Below, piece by piece: positions 1 to 8,617 of a DNA stretch of 64,000 bases (positions within the stretch are counted from its first letter, which is position 1; every line of letters begins with the position of its first letter). This DNA comes from Endozoicomonas sp. SCSIO W0465. GTDB lineage: Bacteria; Pseudomonadota; Gammaproteobacteria; Pseudomonadales; Endozoicomonadaceae. The position numbers and the translations under genes were made by a program. The stretch covers positions 4,628,001-4,692,000 of the forward strand of contig NZ_CP092417.1 of the NCBI RefSeq assembly GCF_023716865.1. The letters are read 5' to 3'. Below the pieces are notes generated by a model, which saw nothing but the letters and a program-made list of their open reading frames with translations, had not been told where the DNA came from and ran no database searches.

Positions 1-1
1 G

Positions 2-514
2 GGGCAACAGGTGTGGCTGGTTCGCTATGATGAACAGGGCACCCCTGAGCTGGCCCAGGCCAAATGGGGGCTTGCGCCTACCTGGCTGCAGGATTTATCC
101 CGTGCTCAAATCAATGCCCGTGTAGAGACGGCATCTGAATCAAGAATGTTCAGAAAAGCCTGGCAGGACAGACGCTGCCTGATACTGGCGGATAGCTACT
201 TCCAATGGCATATGGCTCCGGGTAACCGGCGTCAGCTATGGCGTATAGGTGCCAGGGGTGGTTCGCTGATACTGATGGCCGGATTATGGGAGCGGTTCAC
301 GGTCGACAGCACCCTCTCTTTTGATTCCTGCGCTGTGCTAACCATGCCGGCCATGCGGCCGTTAATGTCAATCGCTGACAGAATGCCTGCGCTGCTGACT
401 GCTGCTCATGCCGGCAGCTGGCTATCAGGAGCGCCTTTTGATATTGATCGTTTTTCTGCCTCTCTTGTCAGCTTTCCTTTCCAGAGCCAGAATATCCTGA
501 AGGGCAGAATCTGA
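2..514 (+). CDS. SRAP (YedK/HMCES-like) family protein, 5' end outside window
   Basis: The gene enters the window already in frame. A GTG at position 11 is internal, because the family's catalytic N-terminal Cys2 (MCGR motif) must lie upstream of base 1. SRAP proteins crosslink to abasic sites in single-stranded DNA through Cys2 and protect them. The match to the E. coli YedK core is clear: INARVETA, then SRMF, then the (L)ADxxFxW motif, then the I-x-DR-x-P motif. Two positions that are catalytic in YedK are changed. The Glu of the FEW motif is Gln here (residue 65 counted from the GTG), and the His of IHDR is Ala (residue 122). The protein may therefore be a divergent or non-catalytic paralogue. 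The family assignment is firm; activity is doubtful. Confidence 0.8.
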   Translation, partial: GQQVWLVRYDEQGTPELAQAKWGLAPTWLQDLSRAQINARVETASESRMFRKAWQDRRCLILADSYFQWHMAPGNRRQLWRIGARGGSLILMAGLWERFTVDSTLSFDSCAVLTMPAMRPLMSIADRMPALLTAAHAGSWLSGAPFDIDRFSASLVSFPFQSQNILKGRI

Positions 515-567
515 GTTCATAATAATCTCCATTCACTGCTGAGATGCTGGTCTATCATTAGCGTTCA

Positions 568-3500
568 TTGTGGCCGCATGCAGTGAACTCTGTGCAATTC
601 TCCATCAGAAAAAAAATCATTTTTTTTACTGTCGTGCCGGTCACGCTGCTGTACAACCTGATCTTTGGTATCCACCTCTACTTCTCACTCAAACAGGCCA
701 CGGATGCAGTAGCCAAAGGATTGATTGAACAGGTCTGGCATAATGCCGACAAGATTGACAGTCATACCCGGCAGTTGATGACCACGACCTCCTTTATGGC
801 AGATATTCTGGGCCGAATGCCGGTGAACGATCATGCCATGATAAAACACTTTCTCAGTGATCTGGTGGAAAGGAACGCCCTGGTTCGGGGCTTTACTTAT
901 ATGAAGCTCGGCAGCAACCTGCAGCACTGGGATGTCTTTCATGCCTACATGGATGAGGGCGCGGTCAAGCTGGATGAAACCCTTGATACCGGCCTGTTTC
1001 CTGCCCAGTTCTGGTGGGCCAACCAGGGGCAGCAGAAAGAGGGATTCTGGACCTCCCCCAGAGGATCTGCAGATAAAGGGTGGATCGTCAGCTATATCGT
1101 ACCGATTTTTTCAGCGGACACACTTTATGGCTATTTCTGGATGGATATCAGCCTTGCTGATCTGCGCCATCAACTGGTGGAAAACACGACGGGAAATGCC
1201 AGTTTTTCCATTGTCAATGGTGCAGGAGAATACCTGCAGACGGATAGTGAAACGCCCAGGCGATATCAGCTAAACAGCATACACCAAAGTCAGTTTTATT
1301 ACGGTTCACCGGGCTTGTGGCATGACCTGGAAGAGCTGATCGCAAGAGGTGAGCCAGCTTTCAGACACAAGTGGGTGCCGGTTCGGCAGAATGAATACTG
1401 GCTGATGGGCGCACCGATTAAGTCGGCTTCCTGGTGGATGATCAGTTATGCCCCGAGAGAAACCGTACTGGCACCGGTTATTGATCAGGCGCAAATTAAT
1501 GCGCTGCTGATGATCCTCTCCCTGACACTGATATTTACCTGTGCGAGCCTGGTGTCTGTCAGGATTACCCGTCCGATTATCCGGTTAAAGCGGGCCGTGG
1601 ATGACTTTACCTATCGACGGGTAAAGCCGGCCATCACCCATATCAGCCGGGATGAAATTGGCAGTTTGACGGAAAGCTTCCAGCAACTGGTGACCAGGCT
1701 GGTTGACCGGGAGAAAGCGCTTCATCAGGCCAGAACGAGCAATATTGGTCATTTGCTGGAGCGGCTGCGGGGAAACTATTTCTATTTCAACCTCAACCGG
1801 GATGGTTGTGTTACCCATGTCAGTCCTTCAATAGAAGCCATTCTGGGCTACACACCAAGCGAATTTCTTCGACCATTTATCGGTTATCTTGCTACCCCGG
1901 ACAGCAAATTTCGCTTTCGTGATCAGTTTCGTGAAGCCAGGCAGAGACGGTGGGGGGATACCTTTGAACTGGATATCCGGCATCTGAATGGCAGTATCCG
2001 TCGGCTGGAAATCTTCTGGAGTGATATGGGGGATCTGGAAGGCAGGCAGTATCTTGTTGAAGGGCTGGCTAATGATATTACTGATCGGGTAAGCGATACC
2101 AAGAAATTCAAGCTATTACTCGACAGCGCACCTGATGCCACCATCATCGCGACCCCCGAGGGTATTATCGGCATGGCCAACAGCAGGACGGAAGACCTGT
2201 TTGGCTTTCATCGGGAAGACCTGGTCAATATGCCCTTAAGCCTGCTGACCCCGCTGGAAAACCGGTTGGGACACCCGCTGCTGGGTGATCTGGAAAAGGC
2301 CAGTTGGGAACAATTATGCCTGGTGGGTTATGAATCCAGAGGTATCGATCATAAAGGCCGGGTTTTCCCGGTAGAAATCACCAGCAACCCCTTGAAAACG
2401 GATGATGGGCTGCTGATTTCCATGGTGGTTCGTGACATTACTGAGCGTAAACGCATTGAACATGAGCTGATGCGGGCCAAAGAGGAGGCAGAGCGGGCCA
2501 ACCTGGCCAAGGGACTGTTCCTCTCCAATATGAGTCACGAGTTGAGAACACCGCTCAATGGTGTACTTGGTAATGCTCAGCTCTTGTTAAGAAACCTCTC
2601 GTTAACCTCTGCCCAGCGCAAAAGCCTGAATACGATTGAGGCCAGTGGGCAGCACTTGCTGTCACTGATTAACGACATTCTTGATTTGACCAAAATTGAG
2701 TCCAGCAAGATTGAGTTGCACCCTGCTGCGGTCAGGTTGATGGAACTGCTGCGCGGGGTGCGTAACATTCTGATGGAAAGAGCAACCAGCAAGGGGCTGG
2801 AGTTACGCCTGTTACCCATTGGTACGCTACCGGACATTGTTATGCTGGATGAAATCAAGGTTCGTCAGGTGCTGCTGAATCTGCTCAGCAATGGCGTTAA
2901 ATACACCGTTAAGGGGTGGGTTGAATGCCGGGTTTCAGTGGAGGGAAACGAGATTGTCTTTGAAGTCCGTGACACTGGCGTCGGTATTGCCCATGAAGAT
3001 CTGGAGAGGGTTTTTGAACCTTTTCGACAGGTTCATTCCGGTTTACAAATCGGGGGCACTGGCCTGGGACTTGCCATCAGCCGACGGTTGGTCTCGGCCA
3101 TGGGCGGGGAGCTGGATGTGATCAGCGAGCCCGGTAAGGGGAGTCGCTTTATTTTTGTCCTGCCACTGGTTCCGGGAAGTTTTGAAGCGCTGAAAGAACA
3201 TCAACGCCTTTTGCCGGGCTCCATTTATGTTCATTTGGATGAGCGCTTTCAGGGGATTCGGGTTCTGGTCGTGGATGATGTTGAAAGTAATCGGGATATG
3301 ATCGCCGGCTTGCTTGACTCAGCCGGTTTCAGGGTTGATACCGCCGGGAACGGCCTTCAGGCGGTTGAAGCAGTGAAACAGGTCGATTTTGACTTGATTC
3401 TGATGGATATCACCATGCCCGTGATGGATGGCGTATCAGCTATCAGGAAGATTCGTGAACTTCCCGGAAAAGGATTCATCAAGGCAGTTGCTGTGACTGC

Positions 3501-3891
3501 AAGCGTCAGTCATGAGGCCAGGGAACGGTTGCTGATTCAGGGGTTTGATGAATACATTGGCAAGCCATTCGATGCCGGGCTGATGTTTGATAAAATCCGG
3601 TATTTGCTGGGTGTTGAGTATGTCACTGCGTCGCCAAAGCCGGAATGGAATGAAGACGTTTTGTTGCAACGTCTCAAAGCAATGCATATGGATACTTTTG
3701 TCCACACCATGATTTCTGCTTTTGAACAGGGTGATCTGGAGTGTCTGGAGCAGGCGCTACACTCCTTTGAGCATGTCCCTGAACTGACAGATGTCGTTGG
3801 CTTCCTGCTCATGCTGACGGCGGACATGGATATTGCAAGACTTGAAAACTTCATTGGTCAGTTGGTAGAAAATTTTGACACGAAACCCTGA
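568..3891 (+). CDS. Hybrid sensor histidine kinase (sensor-HAMP-PAS-PAS-HisKA-HATPase-REC)
   Basis: This is an inner-membrane two-component kinase of 1107 residues read from the TTG at 568. GTG codons at 583 and 592 are equally possible starts just before the first membrane helix. Order: TM1 about residues 16-40; periplasmic sensor about 41-300 (Cache-like by position); TM2 about 308-330; HAMP to about 382; two PAS domains about 395-510 and 515-635; HisKA with MSHELRTPLNG and phospho-acceptor His657; HATPase_c with DTGVGIA and GGTGLGLA; and a receiver domain with the LMDITMP motif, Asp947. The last ~85 residues are helical and lack an Hpt-type HxxKG motif, so phosphotransfer would need a separate Hpt protein. 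No response-regulator gene is adjacent. The ligand is unknown. The gene converges on the TRAP transporter, but a functional link is speculative. Confidence 0.9.
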   Translation: MWPHAVNSVQFSIRKKIIFFTVVPVTLLYNLIFGIHLYFSLKQATDAVAKGLIEQVWHNADKIDSHTRQLMTTTSFMADILGRMPVNDHAMIKHFLSDLVERNALVRGFTYMKLGSNLQHWDVFHAYMDEGAVKLDETLDTGLFPAQFWWANQGQQKEGFWTSPRGSADKGWIVSYIVPIFSADTLYGYFWMDISLADLRHQLVENTTGNASFSIVNGAGEYLQTDSETPRRYQLNSIHQSQFYYGSPGLWHDLEELIARGEPAFRHKWVPVRQNEYWLMGAPIKSASWWMISYAPRETVLAPVIDQAQINALLMILSLTLIFTCASLVSVRITRPIIRLKRAVDDFTYRRVKPAITHISRDEIGSLTESFQQLVTRLVDREKALHQARTSNIGHLLERLRGNYFYFNLNRDGCVTHVSPSIEAILGYTPSEFLRPFIGYLATPDSKFRFRDQFREARQRRWGDTFELDIRHLNGSIRRLEIFWSDMGDLEGRQYLVEGLANDITDRVSDTKKFKLLLDSAPDATIIATPEGIIGMANSRTEDLFGFHREDLVNMPLSLLTPLENRLGHPLLGDLEKASWEQLCLVGYESRGIDHKGRVFPVEITSNPLKTDDGLLISMVVRDITERKRIEHELMRAKEEAERANLAKGLFLSNMSHELRTPLNGVLGNAQLLLRNLSLTSAQRKSLNTIEASGQHLLSLINDILDLTKIESSKIELHPAAVRLMELLRGVRNILMERATSKGLELRLLPIGTLPDIVMLDEIKVRQVLLNLLSNGVKYTVKGWVECRVSVEGNEIVFEVRDTGVGIAHEDLERVFEPFRQVHSGLQIGGTGLGLAISRRLVSAMGGELDVISEPGKGSRFIFVLPLVPGSFEALKEHQRLLPGSIYVHLDERFQGIRVLVVDDVESNRDMIAGLLDSAGFRVDTAGNGLQAVEAVKQVDFDLILMDITMPVMDGVSAIRKIRELPGKGFIKAVAVTASVSHEARERLLIQGFDEYIGKPFDAGLMFDKIRYLLGVEYVTASPKPEWNEDVLLQRLKAMHMDTFVHTMISAFEQGDLECLEQALHSFEHVPELTDVVGFLLMLTADMDIARLENFIGQLVENFDTKP

Positions 3892-3924
3892 GAAACGGTC
3901 TGTTCTCAGCAAGCGTCTGAGCTG

Positions 3925-3951
3925 TTATCAGCCAGCTTTGCTGGCTGATAA
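3925..3951. terminator. Bidirectional hairpin terminator between convergent genes
   Basis: A perfect 12-bp stem (TTATCAGCCAGC / GCTGGCTGATAA) with a TTT loop sits between the stop codon of the histidine kinase and the 3' end of the convergent permease gene. The A/T base pairs at the foot of the stem give short T-rich tails in both directions. This fits a shared terminator. Confidence 0.75.
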
Positions 3952-3964
3952 ACCATCATCAAAA

Positions 3965-6622
3965 CTAACCCTGTCTGCGTCTTTGTCCGAGAAAAATAAA
4001 CAGTAACAGGATAAACGCGGGTATCCATGCCAGCTGTTTTGGCAGGCGATCGGCCGGTACTTCCATACGATGAATTTGCCAGTCAAAATCAATACCGACC
4101 TTCTGAGCCTCGCTGTTGAAATCCACCATATCGATGATCAGGTCATCCCCATCAACCAGAACGTCGAGCCCCATATTACGAAACCGGTCTTCAGCACTGG
4201 CTCGATTGCCGGCTGGTAGAATAACCATCTGATTCACCGGTTTACCCTCCAGGGTTTCACCGGCAACCCAGAGGCGCGCATCGGCCCGGTCCGGCAGCGC
4301 TTCAACCTGGGCAACAATGTTACTGCCTTCATAAGTTTCATAGGGCGGGTAAACCTTATCCCACCAGAAGTCTGGCCGGAACAGGGTAAAAGCAATGAGC
4401 AGCATGGCCAATGTCTCATACCAGCGGTTTTTGACTAACCAGTGGCCCTGGGTCGCCGTAGCAAAGACCAGCATGGCAGCAATGGCGCCAAAGACGACAA
4501 TGGCCAGTTGTGCAACGCTGTCGACGCCGATCAGCAGTAACTCCGTATTGAAGATAAACATAAATGGCAGAACGGCAGTTCGGATATCGTAGGTGAAGCC
4601 CTGAATACCCGTCTTGATCGGGTCAGACTGTGCGATAGCCGCAGCGGCAAAAGCAGCCAGCCCCACGGGCGGGGTATCATCAGCCAGAATACCGAAGTAG
4701 AACACAAACAGATGGACAGCAATCAACGGTACGATCAGTCCATGCTGTGCCCCAAGTGTAACGATAACCGGAGCCATCAGGGTGGACACGACAATGTAGT
4801 TTGCCGTAGTTGGCAGCCCCATACCGAGGACCAGACAGATGATTGCGGTGAACAGCAACATAAGAATGATACTGCCGGCAGAGATCCACTCAACAAACTC
4901 GGTCATTACCAGCCCTACCCCGGTCAGCGTGACGGCGCCCACAACAATACCGGCGGTGGCAGTGGCAACACCAATGCCGATCATGTTGCGGGCACCGGTA
5001 GTCATTCCATCAATCAGGTCCAGAAAGCCCTCTGTCAGATGAGTGGTCGTTTGTTCCTTCCGGAACCTGTCAATAAGTGTTTTATGGGTCAGCGTGATGA
5101 AAACCATGACCAGGGTTGCCCAGAAGGCAGAGAGACCGGGCGAGAAGCGTTCAACGGTCAGGCACCAGAGCAACACCACCAGTGGCAGCAAATAGTAGAG
5201 ACCACGCTTGATGGTTGGGCCAGGCACCGGGGTACTGCGTATCTCATCTTCAATGTTGTTAATCAGATCCGGCTGTTTGGCCGCAATTTTCAGAAGTATC
5301 AGATAACTGCCCAGCAATGCGAGTGTGATAATCCACAGGGCGTACTCGCCCATGTACTGCCTGGTCCAGCCAATACCGTAGTAGACGCTGGCACCGAGCA
5401 GGCAAAGTCCGGCAAACGAGCCGGTGAACGACATCAATGCCCGGGTCTTTGTGCGAGTGACACTTCTTGGCAGCCCCTGCATGCCTGCTTTCAATGCTTC
5501 CAGGTGGACAATGTAAAACAGGGCTATGTAGGAAATGGCCGCCGGTAAGAGTGCATGGCGAATCACATCAAGGTAAGAGATACCCACGTATTCGACCATC
5601 AGGAACGCTGCCGCCCCCATAATCGGTGGTGTCAGTTGTCCATTGGTTGAGGCGGCAACTTCAATAGCGCCGGCCTTGTGGGCGGGAAAACCGACTCGCT
5701 TCATCAGGGGAATGGTAAATGTTCCGGTGGTGACTACGTTAGCGATGGAAGAACCGGAAACCACGCCGCTCAGGCCAGACGATACCACGGCAGCCTTGGC
5801 AGGTCCGCCTTTGAGATGACCCAGCAGAGAGAATGCCACCTGGATGAAGTAATTGCCGGCACCGGCTTTTTCCAGCAGTGAACCGAAAAGAACAAACAGG
5901 AAAACAAAGCTGGTGGAGACACCCAGCGCAACACCAAAGACACCTTCAGTAGTGATCCAGAAGTGGGAAAGCGCCTTGTTGAGACTGGCGCCTTTGTGGG
6001 CAATAACGTCTGGCATGTAAGGGCCGGCAAAGGCATAGATGATAAAGACAGTCGCAACCACCATCAATGGTGGCCCGAGTGCCCGGCGTGTCGCTTCCAG
6101 CAAAAGCAGCATGCCTGCCCCTGCTGTAACCAGATCCAGGGGAACGGGAGCACCGGCACGGGTGGCGAGTTCCTGATGGAAAATATAAAGATAAGCGGCA
6201 CAGAAGCTCCCGGTCAGGGCAAAGAGCCAGTCGGTAATGGGGATCTGGTTGGAGAAAGATTTTTTTCGTGCCGGGAAGGCTATAAACGCAAGAAAAATGG
6301 CAAAGGCAAGATGAATTGCACGAGCCTGCCCATCATTAAAAATACCGAATTTGAAAATATACGGCAGTGGTGATGCATTCCACAGTTGGAATAACGACCA
6401 GCTGAGGGCAGTACCCAGTAATACCAGTCTGGACCTGCCTATTGGTTGGCGGCCACCCTGTTCAGACTGGTTAACCAGTTGTTCAGCAGAGCTGGCGGAG
6501 TCGGCTTGTTGTGTGCTCCGGGCATCCGTTGAGTTGTTCAGCTTTGCGCTGTTGACTGCTTCCATAATGAACCTGTTGTCATTGAAATTATGCGTTATTC
6601 CCTTGGATGTGGCATCCTTCAT
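3965..6622 (-). CDS. TRAP transporter fused permease (DctQ+DctM), TAXI type
   Basis: This is an 885-residue polytopic inner-membrane protein in which the small (4-helix) and large (12-helix) TRAP permease subunits are fused, as is usual for TAXI-TRAP systems. It would use an ion gradient to import a substrate delivered by the periplasmic TAXI protein. Visible hallmarks are long hydrophobic helices throughout, the GSSIANVVTTGTFTIPLMKR region, and the conserved MGLPTTANYIV and ADDTPPVGLAAFAAA segments of the large subunit. The hydrophilic N-terminus (about 60 residues) suggests Met20 (MEAVNS) as an alternative start. A C-terminal soluble tail of about 150 residues follows the last helix cluster. 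The binding-protein gene lies immediately upstream on the same strand. Substrate is unknown; C4-dicarboxylates and glutamate are typical for the family. Confidence 0.9.
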   Translation of the reverse strand: MKDATSKGITHNFNDNRFIMEAVNSAKLNNSTDARSTQQADSASSAEQLVNQSEQGGRQPIGRSRLVLLGTALSWSLFQLWNASPLPYIFKFGIFNDGQARAIHLAFAIFLAFIAFPARKKSFSNQIPITDWLFALTGSFCAAYLYIFHQELATRAGAPVPLDLVTAGAGMLLLLEATRRALGPPLMVVATVFIIYAFAGPYMPDVIAHKGASLNKALSHFWITTEGVFGVALGVSTSFVFLFVLFGSLLEKAGAGNYFIQVAFSLLGHLKGGPAKAAVVSSGLSGVVSGSSIANVVTTGTFTIPLMKRVGFPAHKAGAIEVAASTNGQLTPPIMGAAAFLMVEYVGISYLDVIRHALLPAAISYIALFYIVHLEALKAGMQGLPRSVTRTKTRALMSFTGSFAGLCLLGASVYYGIGWTRQYMGEYALWIITLALLGSYLILLKIAAKQPDLINNIEDEIRSTPVPGPTIKRGLYYLLPLVVLLWCLTVERFSPGLSAFWATLVMVFITLTHKTLIDRFRKEQTTTHLTEGFLDLIDGMTTGARNMIGIGVATATAGIVVGAVTLTGVGLVMTEFVEWISAGSIILMLLFTAIICLVLGMGLPTTANYIVVSTLMAPVIVTLGAQHGLIVPLIAVHLFVFYFGILADDTPPVGLAAFAAAAIAQSDPIKTGIQGFTYDIRTAVLPFMFIFNTELLLIGVDSVAQLAIVVFGAIAAMLVFATATQGHWLVKNRWYETLAMLLIAFTLFRPDFWWDKVYPPYETYEGSNIVAQVEALPDRADARLWVAGETLEGKPVNQMVILPAGNRASAEDRFRNMGLDVLVDGDDLIIDMVDFNSEAQKVGIDFDWQIHRMEVPADRLPKQLAWIPAFILLLFIFLGQRRRQG

Positions 6623-6707
6623 CCGATGGCTCAGAGCTTAAGTAAATGAGGGGAAGCAAAATATGAAGCCCATGAGGTAACAGAAAACGACAGTGCTTCC
6701 CCGTTCA

Positions 6708-6734
6708 GCCCCCGGGTCCGTGTCGAGCGGGGGC
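6708..6734 (-). other. GC-rich hairpin between TAXI and permease genes
   Basis: A 7-bp perfect stem, GCCCCCG / CGGGGGC, with a 13-nt loop sits between the binding-protein stop and the permease start. TRAP operons often need more binding protein than permease, so an attenuating or mRNA-stabilising hairpin here would make sense. There is no strong U-tract, so the role is inferred. Confidence 0.4.
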
Positions 6735-6829
6735 GGTAAAAGTCATCATGCGAAGTTCAGGCAGCACTCTGGATGATGACAAAGGCCTATGGAAAGATGC
6801 TCTACACCTTTCCGGTCAGGAGAAAAGAT

Positions 6830-7837
6830 TTAGAGAAGTCCTGCTTCCTGATAGTAACGCTTGGCGCCTTCATGAAGCGGTATGCTGAGGCCATCAGACA
6901 CCATCTCTTCTTTCTTCAGTGTGCTAAAAGCCTGATGCAGCTTTTTGAAAGTGGACAGATCTTCAAATACAGCTTTGGTAACCTGGTAAACGGCTTCTTC
7001 GCTGGCTGCCGTGGAGGATACGAAGGTCGCTGCTACACCAAAGGTCTGGACATCCTGATCGTTGCCCTTGTACATGCCACCGGGGATGGTCGCTGAGCGG
7101 TAGTATGGGTTGTCTTCGATCAGCTTATTCACTTTGTCACCGGCAACGGTCACCAGTACGGTATCACAGGAGGTGGTCGCTTCTTTGAAAGATCCGGATG
7201 GATGGCCAACGGTATAGACAAAGGCATCAATCTTGTTATCACAGAGGGCTTTGGCGTGCTCGGCTGCTTTCAACTCAGAAACCAGGGAGAAGCTGTCGTG
7301 GGTCCAACCATACACTTTCATCAGCTGTTCCATAGTACCACGCTGACCGGAGCCCGGATTACCGATGTTAACCCGCTTCCCTTTCAGGTCTTCAAATTTG
7401 CTGATGCCGGCATCGGCTCTGGCCAGAATGGTGAAGGCTTCCGGGTGTACAGAGAAAATAGCCCGCAGGTTTTTGTTGGCCCCTTGTTGTTCAAAGGCGC
7501 TGGTACCCCGGTAGGCATGAAACTGCCAGTCAGACTGGACGATGCCCATATCGAGTTCACTGGCCCGGATAGTGTTCAGGTTGTAAATAGACCCCCCCGT
7601 ACTTTTTACAGAACAGCGGATACCGTGCTCTTTGCGCCCCTTATTGACCAGGCGGCAGATAGCACCACCGGTCGGGTAGTAAACACCGGTAACACCGCCG
7701 GTTCCAATGGTGACAAATTGCTGGTTGGTGGTGGCACTGGCGGTGGAGGTGATGGCAGCAAAACCGGCCCCCAGAATGGCAAGGCCCAGTTTTTTAAAGG
7801 CTCTTGTAGGATTTCAGACTGCTACTGGGTTGAACAT
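6830..7837 (-). CDS. TAXI-family TRAP solute-binding protein, leader broken by an in-frame TGA
   Basis: The mature protein is intact and typical of TAXI binding proteins. It has a hydrophobic signal segment (KKLGLAILGAGFAAI, then STASA as a likely cleavage site), the GTGGVTGVYYPTGG motif, STGGSIYNL, and ELDMGIVQSDW. About 325 residues can be read, the normal family length. The oddity is the start. The only ATG in frame before the signal segment is at 7837-7835, and a TGA follows seven codons later (7816-7814). After that TGA the next standard start is the ATG at 7549, which would remove the signal peptide and part of the ligand-binding fold. Either the leader carries a nonsense mutation or sequencing error, or translation begins at a non-standard codon such as CTG 7789. 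It is the expected partner of the downstream fused permease. Confidence 0.75.
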
Positions 7838-8617
7838 TGCTGAAGCCCTTTATCTACAAAGGTTGTCAGCATATTGTCCGGTAATGTTGCTCAATCCTTG
7901 TTTTTCGTGACCTACAGTCAGTTTTCACTGTAGAGCAGTTCGTAATCAAAATAGAGCCTTTTTAAAAATGGTCATTGTCAGTCCCCTTGATATGAGCTTT
8001 TTTACCTTGGAAATCAGCAGCAGGTGTTGAACATCAGTTCTGATAGATCTTGGGTTTGTTGCCCGAACAGCACTGATGGTTTCTTAACCGAACGTCTCTT
8101 TCCTGGCTGTTGTTATGATCAGTCCGGGCAGCATTCCCATGGTACCCGTCCCCCCGATTGATTTGTGCTACTTACGGTTGATGGATCAGCACAGGACTTG
8201 CCTGTCAGATTAAAATATCCGCAAGTAACAATCCGCCGAAGATGATTGATAGTACTATTATTGGCGACGCGTTTCCATGACTTTCATTTATTCAATCACG
8301 GCAATTACTTACGGCATTACCAAGGCAATATCGGTAATTGATGAACTGCTTTTTTTGGAGACTTCAGGAAAGCTGAACTTTAGAGCAACATCGGGTTGCT
8401 TTTGCGTCACAACCAATAGGCTACGTAAATACAGTGACCATTCGGGAATGGTAGCCCAGCCAGTGAAGGAAGCAGTATTGTTGAGTTGTGACCGTGAAAT
8501 CAAAGCGCTTAGTGGCAACTACCGCTGTGAAGCCTGAGTAAATTCGATAAAATCCCGTCAGAACATCTATTTTTGAGTTACTGATTTTACGGCAACTCCT
8601 CCAGAGCGATTGGCATT
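7838..8617. other. Intergenic region between TAXI gene and dinG, no gene supported
   Basis: About 780 bases separate the divergent TAXI and dinG genes. Short open frames exist (for example 8277-8537 on the plus strand) but their translations show no recognisable motif and no convincing ribosome binding site. The region should hold the two divergent promoters. I could not identify a clear sigma70 pair, tRNA or repeat in it. Confidence 0.5.

Noticed and set aside
4712..5548. 278-codon plus-strand frame
   Set aside because: Antisense to the TRAP permease. Composition (Gln/Gly/His rich) typical for a shadow frame.
7202..7843. 213-codon plus-strand frame
   Set aside because: Antisense to the TAXI protein, whose motifs are unmistakable.
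8277..8537. 86-codon frame upstream of dinG
   Set aside because: No ribosome binding site, no recognised motif, and an equally long overlapping antisense frame.
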